DNA from: Panopea generosa
Taxonomy: Eukaryota; Mollusca; Bivalvia; Adapedonta; Hiatellidae
Length of the DNA: 64,000 nucleotides
NCBI GenBank assembly: GCA_029582155.1
Contig: CM055894.1
Coordinates: 30,050,707-30,114,706, forward strand
Reading direction: 5' to 3'
Of the stretch, positions 56,061 to 64,000 are shown in pieces; the first letter of the stretch is position 1, and each line of letters starts with the position of its first letter. The notes beneath the pieces were generated by a model, which was not told the origin of the DNA, made no database searches, and was given only the letters and a program-made list of their open reading frames with translations. The position numbers were made by a program, and so were the translations under genes.

Positions 56061-56324
56061 GTGTAAGAAACCTCCTCTACTTGTTTACGTTATCATACTA
56101 CCACAACAGACATACATGTTTGTGTCTTACTGAAATGTCAGTCATGCAAGATCCCCATACTGAAAATGAATAATAATGTTACAAAGGGACTTTATTAATC
56201 TGAAAAAATTATCTAAATCAATTCTTTGTAAGGTTTTAAAATGTAAATTACCAGCTTGTTCTTAGTTCATACTATTTGTTTATTTTAACTCATTCGCGAA
56301 TAAAGTTCAGAGTTTATATGAACA

Positions 56325-56455
56325 GCTCTCGAGTCCGCTTCCTTGGTAGAACCAGAACTGATTGTTGTTTTTTGAAAGACCAGAGGGTTGTGCATTGGGT
56401 TGAACTTCTAGCGTGAGTGGTAACCACTATCCACTGCACCACCACCGTTCTTATT
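56325..56455 (-). mobile_element. tRNA-derived SINE head, diverged
   Basis: The minus strand shows GGTGCAGTGGATAGTGGTTA (A-box-like) and CTAGAAGTTCAACCC (B-box-like) at tRNA spacing, followed by a family B-like AACCAGT motif. It lies in a HAUS5-like intron. Confidence 0.4.
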
Positions 56456-56488
56456 GTTATTGTTTATTGAACATCTTATTCTACAGAG

Positions 56489-56539
56489 AAATGTGAGAGA
56501 CTGCTGTGAAGCTATTGGAGGTTTTCTACATGAGACATT
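56489..56539 (+). pseudogene. HAUS5-like exon
   Basis: A 51-nt exon after TTATTCTACAGAG, donor ACATT|GTAAGG. It reads NVRDCCEAIGGFLHETL, matching the RDVRxxC...FLxxL stretch of vertebrate HAUS5. The start could be two bases earlier (56487). Confidence 0.45.
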
Positions 56540-57224
56540 GTAAGGTACATTTGGCGGTGACAAGACAGAGTTATAAGTAGAGATAGGATTTGTTGAATTT
56601 GTTTATTTCTAAAAATAACTTTGGACAGGGCTAGGATCAATGTTTTATCCAACTCCATAAAACATATTGGTGTGTTTTTAGACATAAAGGGTATTGTACA
56701 TGTCCAACTTTACTGTTTTAACCTGGATGTATTTTGTAAATATGCATCAATATCATGAGCTGCAAAGTCACTTTTTTGTTTCTTTGAAATTAGTGGCTGT
56801 GCTGATTTGAACATGAATTAATATTGTTTTATACTATGCATTAAATATATAAAGTAGAACTTCAATGGCTTGAAACAGACTGAGCTGGACAAAATAGTTC
56901 AAGCTAAGGGTTGTTTGAGCCAAGTATTGTTCAATATCGAAATAAAAATTCGGCCGGGACCAGGTAAGTGGTTTGAACTGTATGTGGTATTCCAGCTATC
57001 CGTGTTTCAGCCAACAAAGTTCTACTGTATATATATTCATACAAAGTGTTTATGATCCTTAATGTAAATGGACTTTTTGGAGAATATTTTACCTACATGT
57101 ACTTTCTGTTGTGCTCTAATTGAGGTAGAATGGGTTTAATGCCATTTTCAATACATGACAGGTTACATTATATGGTATATTCTGACAGTTTTATTGATAG
57201 AGGAAACCCTCATAATGAATTTTG

Positions 57225-57604
57225 AGTTGAACCTCCATCATTCCGCAAGTAGATATAACTGGCAAACTTTCTCACATGAAATTTTTGGACAAGAGCTAGA
57301 CTGGAACCATCGACCTCAGCGGTGAAAGGTAATTGGTCAATAGAGACGACACTGGCTGGGATCACTCAACCTCGGCGATGAAAGGTAATTGGTCAATAGA
57401 GACGACACTGGCTGGGATCACTCGACCTCGGGGGTGAAAGGTAATTGGTCAATAGAGACGACAATGGCTGGAACCCTCGACCTCGGCGGTGAAAAGTAAT
57501 TGGTGAATAGAGACTACACTGGCTGGAACCCTCGACCTCAGCAGTGAAAGGTAATTGGTGAATAGAGACGACACTGGCTCGGATCACTCGGCCGTGGAGG
57601 ACCC
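57225..57604 (-). mobile_element. SINE family C with internal 56-bp amplification
   Basis: On the minus strand the head starts at 57604 (GGGTCCTCCACGGCCGAGTG, A-box). The B-box region and its flank are then tandemly repeated five times at 55-56-bp spacing (57305-57585; unit contains ACCTTTCACCGCCGAGGTCG and TCTATTGACCAATT). The family body with GTGAGAAAGTTTGCCAGTTA follows. The open frame across it is only repeat translation. Confidence 0.75.
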
Positions 57605-57851
57605 TCTTATCAGATTGAACTTTCTTCCTTAAACGAACTAATCATATATTATGATAATGAGATATATTGAAGGAGCTGGCATTATCGATTATATGTAAAC
57701 TTTTGTATTTAGTTTTGTGGGACAAATGACGTTACTAATGAGTTTGAACATAGATTCAACTAGTACAACACCTAAACATGGGCCATTAAGCTGTTGAAAT
57801 TGAGTTTAATTTTGTGAACAATCTGAAAATTGATTCGTTTCTTAATGCAAG

Positions 57852-58012
57852 AAAAAAGGATACACTGTGGCAGAAAGTAGAGCATGTAATAGGAACATTT
57901 TCTCCAGATCAAATCCTGAATGGTCTACTGGCCAACACACGGGATACAGACACTGATTTGAAGGACATGATCAGCAGGGTGAATATCAGGAGAGATGCAC
58001 AGTCTCCTAGGT
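57852..58012 (+). pseudogene. HAUS5-like exon
   Basis: Acceptor TTTCTTAATGCAAG, donor CCTAG|GTAAAT; uninterrupted. It reads KKDTLWQKVEHVIGTFSPDQ, then ILNGLLANTRDTD and RRDAQSPR. The W..VE.....PP.qiL..L pattern matches the central part of HAUS5. Confidence 0.5.
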
Positions 58013-58079
58013 AAATAGAGAAAGGGAAAGGAACATGGCCTGGAGTTTCATGTCCTGAATGGTCTAATGGTCAATAGCA

Positions 58080-59110
58080 TTAATACAAGGGGCATTCAAA
58101 AAATTCTGTCACTACTTGGCTTCCATAGAATATACATGATGTATTAATATTGCCACAAAGAAATCCTGCAGTTTAAAACCATTTGAATACCGTTGTATAT
58201 GCAATGTCTTGATTTGGTCTGATAACAGCTGACCAAATTGTTCATTGTTGAATTATATGCACTAATGTATCGTGGTTAATTTTACAGTCGAGAATAAAAC
58301 TGAAATAAGATCTTGCATCAAACACCTTGTGCTTTAACCCTTTACTCCAAAGATATGCGTTTCCCGCACCGATCACAGAAGGCCTTTGAAAACAGTGCAG
58401 GAAGAGTTCAAAAGCCTTCTATATTTGGTGTCCAAAGGCGTCTATATGAAGTAAAGGGTTAAAAATGCCCCCAAAGCAGATACATGTTGAGGTTTTCAGC
58501 ATACACGGCACTTCTGTAAATTTACTTTGAGAACAGTTTTTAGTGTAAAGACCCTAAAAAATTGTAAAATGACATAAAGGAAGACAACCATTTGAAGATA
58601 GGCCATTTTGTATAGGACCTAAATAGAACATTGCTGTTATGAACGAAATGGTGAAAGAGGATGGATCTTGTACTGACTCAGATAAATCACAGGGCGGACA
58701 TTTCAGAAGACTGGCATACACCTTTTGATGAACTGTTTTAAATGAAAATTTGCATTCAGTGGATCCCCCATTTGCTAAGATCTGAAAAAAAAAAGGCAAA
58801 ATGCTTGAAGTGGGCAAAATCTCCTGAAGAAACATCATAATTGTAAACTAATAACAATGTCTTGAGTTACTATAATATGGAAATGAGGCATGTGTATGGT
58901 AACTTGATCCTCACTAACACATGAATAATGAGCAATGGTTAAAACAAAATCAAACAGTACTGTGATTGCTAAGCAGATAAAAAGGTCCTTTATGAAATTT
59001 GCTTCAATTCTAGTGGGCAAAGAACCTGAGTAGGGTAATTGATCATGTTATTTCATTCTAAAACATTTTTTCTGTTTTTCTAAATTGTGTTTAAATATTT
59101 AACTTTGTTG
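58080..59110. other. Intron of the HAUS5-like gene; possible mariner-type end
   Basis: AAGGGGCATTCAAAAAATTC (58088) resembles a mariner/Tc1 terminal repeat, but no partner end or transposase is visible in the next kilobase. The segment around 58360-58460 (GAAGGCCTTTGAA...AAAAGCCTTCTATA) forms a loose inverted repeat. Nothing else recognised. Confidence 0.35.
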
Positions 59111-59116
59111 TTTCAG

Positions 59117-59198
59117 GTTTAAATACGGTCCTTATGGGGAAATGAATGACATTTCAACACCACCATCATTGTTACGTAATGTCCAACAACTTCTGCAG
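59117..59198 (+). pseudogene. HAUS5-like exon
   Basis: Acceptor TTGTTTCAG, donor CTGCAG|GTACTA; uninterrupted: FKYGPYGEMNDISTPPSLLR followed by NVQQLLQ. It joins in phase with the previous exon. Confidence 0.5.
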
Positions 59199-59813
59199 GT
59201 ACTATATAAACATATAAAAAAATACTTCTATTTGAGGATGGAGAGAGGGTTATTCAAGGGGAAAATCTCAGAAGCGGGGTCAGAATTGGTATTATTTTTA
59301 GGGGCATCAGAATTTTAATTAGTTTCGGGGTACCACCACCAGAATTTTAATTGTCTTTGCACCCCCTACCATCATTACCTCATCGTCTGTTTTGTGCTCA
59401 ATAACATGTCATGTTTGTTTCACTTCAAATAGTGTCAAAAGGTAATAGTAAATCACAGAATAAAGTAGTGTTCCTAAACGCAGTGTATTTTCTTCTTTTG
59501 GTTCAGGTATAGGGGGATATTTTTGTAGACAGACATTGTTGCTTGTGTTCATATGGGCCCTAAGAAATTAAAATTTAGATTTTGTTTTAAGTGTTATCTT
59601 TAAGCTGATTTGGGTTTAATACTGGTTTATATTTTATAGATCAATCTACATACATGTAAGATTTATTTCTGATTAGCTACATGTGTATGGAAATTTGGTG
59701 AATAAATTGCCAGACCTAATTTGACTTTTAAGTGTTTTGAAGGAATTTACTGAAATTTGATTAATACAAAACATTATTTTAATATGTAGCTTTAATACCT
59801 ATTTTACTGTCAG

Positions 59814-59969
59814 GATTGAGCCAATGAACACCTGCAGCGATTTATTGAATCTCAAAAATACTTCAGTCAGACCAGAAACCTTGAACAGTCTGTAACTGCC
59901 ATTAAAGGACATAGATAAACGACTCAACAAATTGTTTGCACAGAAAAATGTGGACTTACAGTTAGCAAG
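59814..59969 (+). pseudogene. HAUS5-like exon with stop and frameshift
   Basis: Acceptor TTTTACTGTCAG, donor GCAAG|GTATTG. The expected frame reads D(stop)ANEHLQRFIESQKYFS, then TRNLEQSVTAI. It then continues only in another frame as LKDIDKRLNKLFAQKNVDLQ. The exon length (156 nt) is one base off what the flanking phases require, which independently supports an indel. Confidence 0.5.
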
Positions 59970-60675
59970 GTATTGCCATTTGTTTGGATTTTAAGTTGGA
60001 CTGTATCCATCAGTACATTTTGAGTAGTGACATGTCTACTTTCCTTTTCATCTGTTAGCCCGCCATTGCATAAAAATTACGCTAAAAAAAATTAAATAAA
60101 TCAAAACTGTTTCCCTTTATTTTTAACCACTGCGAGTGGCAGCTACATGTAATTATAAACAGCAGAGTTTCCAATTTAACTTAAAACAAATAAAAGTACA
60201 ACGATGGAGGTTGTTCTCTTGTTCTGGATTTGACATCTTGGATGTATATTTTCAATTACTCAGAACAAAAGTTTTGAATCACAGTAAATTTCAACTGTAT
60301 CACAGTTTTCATCAGCTTTGTGCTGGGTCAGTGATGTATAGTGTCCCATTGCATACATGTAGGATGATCACATGACATAATAAGATCACTGTATGGGCGT
60401 CGCTCAACCAGAATGAGGGACTAGAGTTACCTCTGGTATACAGTGCTCCCGACAATGTCAGACTATGATTGTAAGCTAATCGATCAATGTCGAAGTATTG
60501 ACTTTCTTTATTATTTTATGTTTGAATTGATTTAACTCGACTTCTCAATGTAATATATAATATAACTGACTTCGACTGTAAGCTTGTCATACAATGCAAA
60601 GTATTAACTGATTTCATTTGCAAACTATAATCTGTGTAAACAATGTATGAATTATCTTTTCTTCTTTACCATCAG

Positions 60676-60838
60676 ATCCCTGGTGGAGACAGAGTTACAG
60701 CTGGAGGGATACAGAACCTCCCTACACTGTCTCAGTTCTGAGGCTGACAGACTGTGGGAAATTGTAGAAAAGATCTTATATGAGAGGCAGGAACTGTTCG
60801 CCAAGTACCACAAAATTCAACAGTTCCAGGATTTAACA
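60676..60838 (+). pseudogene. HAUS5-like exon
   Basis: Acceptor CTTTACCATCAG, donor TTTAACA|GTTAGT; uninterrupted. It reads SLVETELQLEGYRTSLHCLS, then DRLWEIVEKILYERQELFAK and FQDLT, a predicted long helix. TEL...L and the following polar helix match HAUS5. Confidence 0.55.
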
Positions 60839-61889
60839 GTTAGTACATAATTATAGTTTTAATTTGAATAGAACAGTATAAATCAGACTGGTTTCATTGC
60901 AACTTTTTTAATTGGTGTTAATTTATTTCTTTAATAGGAAAAAGGAATTCATTATTTCATTGTCTTCAAAACCATGCTGGTATAATATAGTAGTGTCTAT
61001 AATCTGTACTAATATAGTTGTATTCGTGTTACACATTTACCTGGGCTGCGTTCAGCTCGCCTAAACATTTAATTTGTTTGCAAACATTTGATAACAGAAG
61101 AGAACTGAATGACATGTTTTCTTTTAAAATTTGCTAACAGTAAACACCTCCCGAGAGCTTTTTGCTTGTGCATGTGACTTTATGAGAAATGGAGGGACAG
61201 TGCCGATGTAGTCCGATTTTCGTTTACTCTTCGTTCGTTTGGTCACCATTAGGAGTTATAAACAGTGTAAACATGTTTAACCATGCTAAATGCTACCCTG
61301 ATATTATTTTATCATTGCTAAAGGAGTACCTGATATGATCAAACCCGAAACTGAGAGATAAAGTAGATGAAAAATTATGTCGCACAGAAGAGTCGGTTCT
61401 TCATGCATTAAAATAAAAGTTTATGGTTCACTGGACTATAATGACATGGTTCTTAGCAATATTTTTCACAAAAATCTAATTATGTTCAAACAAGGATCAC
61501 TCTTGAATACTGTTTTCTGGTAGATACGGGTAGTGAAGTTATAAATGTAATTTTTTATACTCTATTTAAAACTTGACAACACAATTTTCATCTATGCACT
61601 TGATCAAATGAGTGGCAGCCGTATTTGTGATTTTTATCCATCTTGATTGATGGAAGGGGCTGATTATTTGAGCCTTTCACATTGATTTCAGATGCAAGTC
61701 TTGAAAGCATTGGGAGAAATCAGTGAGACTTCATCCTCATTTAAAACTCACATTTATTGTAGAGAACAACATTCAGTTGCAGGAATAAAAAGAAGCAATT
61801 TTATTAAATTTATATCAGATTAAATGTTAGTATAAACTTATTTTTTTTGCTTTGATTGTGAAACACAAGTTATTACAACTTATACAAAT

Positions 61890-61986
61890 CTTTCTGGGTA
61901 GAACTAGTACGAATCCATGACCAATTCGAATCCATGACCCCTTGATCCTTGGTTGGTGCTCTACCACTGGATCATGCGCTCTACAC
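61890..61986 (-). mobile_element. tRNA-derived SINE head
   Basis: The minus strand reads GTAGAGCGCATGATCCAGTG followed by GTAGAGC (A-box) and GTCATGGATTCGAATTGG (B-box). It lies just upstream of the last recognised HAUS5-like exon. The ends do not pair as in a tRNA. Confidence 0.5.
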
Positions 61987-62046
61987 AGATTTAAAGTTAT
62001 TAAAACAAAAAAGTGGAGTATATCATATTGTTGTGTTTCCCTGCAG

Positions 62047-62127
62047 GATAAGAAACAGAATGTGATACAAGTGTTGGTCAAACAGAACATCAGCTGTCAG
62101 TCACGGATGGACGCCCAGATACACTAG
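62047..62127 (+). pseudogene. HAUS5-like exon ending in TAG at the donor
   Basis: Acceptor TTTCCCTGCAG, probable donor CACTAG|GTTTGT. It reads DKKQNVIQVLVKQNISCQSR followed by MDAQIH and TAG. The vertebrate protein continues well beyond this point, so the stop either truncates the copy or reflects a small indel. The exon's last ~45 bp are duplicated, more diverged, at 62190-62234, just before the minisatellite. Confidence 0.5.
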
Positions 62128-62130
62128 GTT

Positions 62131-64000
62131 TGTTATCAGTGTTGTAGAATACAGTGTTATATTATTGTGTCTGAAGTATCTGTCTGATTTATGTTACAAA
62201 ATATCAACTCTCAGTCATGGATGACGCCCACATATATGAGTTTTGTTATCAGTGTAGTAACACAGTGTTATATTATTGTGTCTGATGTATCTGTTTGTTC
62301 TCAGTGTGGTAAAACAGTGTTATATTATTGTGTCTGATGTATCTGTTTGTTCTCAGTGTAGTAAAACAGTGTTATATTATTATGTCTGATGTATCTGTTT
62401 GTTCCCAGTGTGGCAATACAGTGTTATATTATTGTGTCTGATGTATCTGTTTGTTCTCAGTGTGGTATAACAGTGTTATATTATTGTGTCTGATGTATCT
62501 GTTTGTTCTCAGTGTAGTAATACAGTGTTATATTATTATGTCTGATGTATCTGTTTGTTCTCAGTGTGGTAACACAGTGTTATATTATTGTGTCTGATGT
62601 ATCTGTTTGTTCTCAGTGTAGTAATACAGTGTTATATTATTATGTCTGATGTATCTGTTTGTTCTCAGTGTGGTAAAACAGTGTTATATTATTGTGTCTG
62701 ATGTATCTGTTTGTTCCCAGTGTAGTAATACAGTGTTATATTATTATGTCTGAAGTATCTGTTTGTTCTCAGTGTGGCAATACAGTGTTATATTATTGTG
62801 TCAGAAGTATGTGTTTGTTCCCAGTGTGGCAATACAGTGTTTTATTATTGTGTCAGAAGTATCTGTTTGTTCTCAGTGTGGTAAAACAGTGTTATATTAT
62901 TGTGTCAGAAGTATGTGTTTGTTCCCAGTGTGGTAATACAGTGTTATATTATTGTGTCTGATGTATCTGTTTGTTCTCAGTGTAGTAATACAGTGTTATA
63001 TTATTGTGTCAGAAGTATATGTTTGTTCTCAGTGTAGTAATAAAGTGTTATATTATTATGTCTGATGTATCTGTTTGTTCCCAGTGTGGCAATACAGTGT
63101 TATATTATTGTGTCAGAAGTATGTGTTTGTTCCCAGTGTAGTAATACAGTGTTATATTATTGTGTCTGATGTATCTGTTTGTTCTCAGTGTAGTAATACA
63201 GTGTTATAGTATTATGTCTGATGTATCTGTTTGTTCTCAGTGTAGTAATACAGTGTTATATTATTGTGTCAGAAGTATATGTTTGTTCTCAGTGTAGTAA
63301 TAAAGTGTTATATTATTATGTCTGATGTATCTGTTTGTTCCCAGTGTGGCAATACAGTGTTATATTATTGTGTCAGAAGTATGTGTTTGTTCCCAGTGTA
63401 GTAATACAGTGTTATATTATTGTGTCTGATGTAGCTGTTTGTTCTCAGTGTAGTAATACAGTGTTATATTATTATGTCTGATGTATCTGTTTGTTCTCAG
63501 TGTAGTAATACAGTGTTATATTATTATGTCTGATGTATCTGTTTGTTCTCAGTGTAGTAATACAGTGTTATATTATTATGTCTGATGTATCTGTTTGTTC
63601 CCAGTGTAGTAATACAGTGTTATATTATTGTGTCAGAAGTCTATGTTTGTTCTCAGTGTAGTAATACAGTGTTATATTATTATGTCTGATGTATCTGTTT
63701 GTTCCCAGTGTGGCAATACAGTGTTATATTATTGTGTCAGAAATATATGTTTGTTCTCAGTGTAGTAATAAAGTGTTATATTATTATGTCTGATGTATCT
63801 GTTTGTTCTCAGTGTGGTAAAACAGTGTTATATTATTGTGTCAGAAGTATATGTTTGTTCTCAGTGTAGTAATAAAGTGTTATATTATTATGTCTGATGT
63901 ATCTGTTTGTTCTCAGTGTGGTAAAACAGTGTTATATTATTGTGTCAGAAGTATGTGTTTGTTCCCAGTGTGGTAATACAGTGTTATATTATTGTGTCTG
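62131..64000 (+). repeat. 52-bp minisatellite, ~36 units, runs off the window
   Basis: The unit TGTAGTAATACAGTGTTATA, TTATTATGTCTGATGTATCT, GTTTGTTCTCAG (52 bp) is repeated to the end of the window. There are two main unit variants (GTCTGATGTATCTG and GTCAGAAGTATGTG/ATATG), with GTAGTAA/GTGGTAA/GTGGCAA variation, mixed in a partly ordered pattern that suggests higher-order repeats. 52 is not a multiple of 3 and the open frame at 62692-62961 is a repeat artefact. Confidence 0.95.

Larger units (their letters stand above)
54261..62127 (+). pseudogene. HAUS5: HAUS5-like gene (augmin subunit), damaged copy
   Basis: Eight exons are recognised: 54261-54420, 55983-56060, 56489-56539, 57852-58012, 59117-59198, 59814-59969, 60676-60838 and 62047-62127. 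Their splice phases match in sequence except where lesions occur. The product is helical and polar. In order it contains NVRDCC...GGFLHETL, LWQKVEHVIGTFSPDQILNG, TPPSLLRNVQQLLQ, LVETELQLEGYRTSL and IQVLVKQNISCQSRM, which correspond in order and spacing to vertebrate HAUS5. HAUS5 is part of the augmin complex, which recruits gamma-tubulin to spindle microtubules. Lesions: two frame changes in the first exon, a stop and a frameshift at 59814-59969, and an in-frame TAG ending the last exon. N-terminal exons were not found; C-terminal ones would lie past the window. Identity is from memory of the family and needs a search. Confidence 0.5.

Noticed and set aside
55983-56070. Alternative exon reading KVWRQKNTTVRRVWE...
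   Set aside because: Open and flanked by splice sites, but its start phase does not join the upstream exon, and the other frame fits both neighbours.
57393-57587. 64-codon minus-strand frame with a repeated motif
   Set aside because: Repeat translation of the 56-bp SINE amplification.
62692-62961. Open frame of 89 codons with regularly spaced cysteines (CSQCGNTVLYYCV)
   Set aside because: It is the translation of the 52-bp minisatellite, which by chance lacks stops over a few units. The cysteine pattern is a by-product of the repeat.

Overview
The window is AT-rich eukaryotic DNA with small exons, large introns, tRNA-derived SINEs, several non-LTR retrotransposon types, piggyBac, mariner and Mutator-like (MULE) transposases, and long micro- and minisatellites. 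The repeat mix (a SINE tail reading like CCTCCACCAATAAAACT, the repeat ending in GGGCCTCTTGTT, L1-like ORF1 and I-clade LINEs) suggests an invertebrate, most likely a mollusc and probably a bivalve. This rests on recognising sequences, not on a database search.

Layout. (1) 1-9.5 kb: three diverged tandem copies of a ~3 kb non-coding unit. The first copy has been interrupted by a SINE, a SINE fragment and a dead mariner. (2) 11.4-17.7 kb, minus strand: a decayed multi-exon gene for an immunoglobulin/fibronectin-III single-pass membrane protein. (3) 18-22.6 kb: SINEs, a possible ~2 kb inverted-repeat element and ~0.8 kb of ATT/AGT microsatellite. (4) 22,640-47,059: a block bounded by ~110-bp terminal inverted repeats built from GCTGAC-containing modules and flanked by a perfect 10-bp direct repeat (CTTTGTTGAC). 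I read it as a single ~24.4 kb MULE. Inside are a 5'-truncated MULE transposase, a 270-bp array of end-like modules, an L1-like LINE with two frameshifts, an intact two-ORF I-clade LINE, a complete piggyBac with 13-bp TIRs and TTAA target sites, a foldback element and a 36-bp minisatellite of hairpins. (5) 47.1-50 kb: remnants of two more LINEs. (6) 51-62.1 kb, plus strand: exons with matching splice phases that resemble HAUS5, a subunit of the augmin complex that promotes microtubule branching. This copy carries frameshifts and stops. (7) 62.1 kb to the end: a 52-bp minisatellite.

The only clearly intact genes are those of the I-clade LINE and the piggyBac. Both lie inside the proposed giant MULE, so they are probably its youngest insertions. 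The host-type genes (Ig receptor, HAUS5-like) look like unprocessed pseudogenes in this assembly. More than 7.5 kb of intact transposon reading frame argues against general sequencing error as the cause, but cannot exclude local error.
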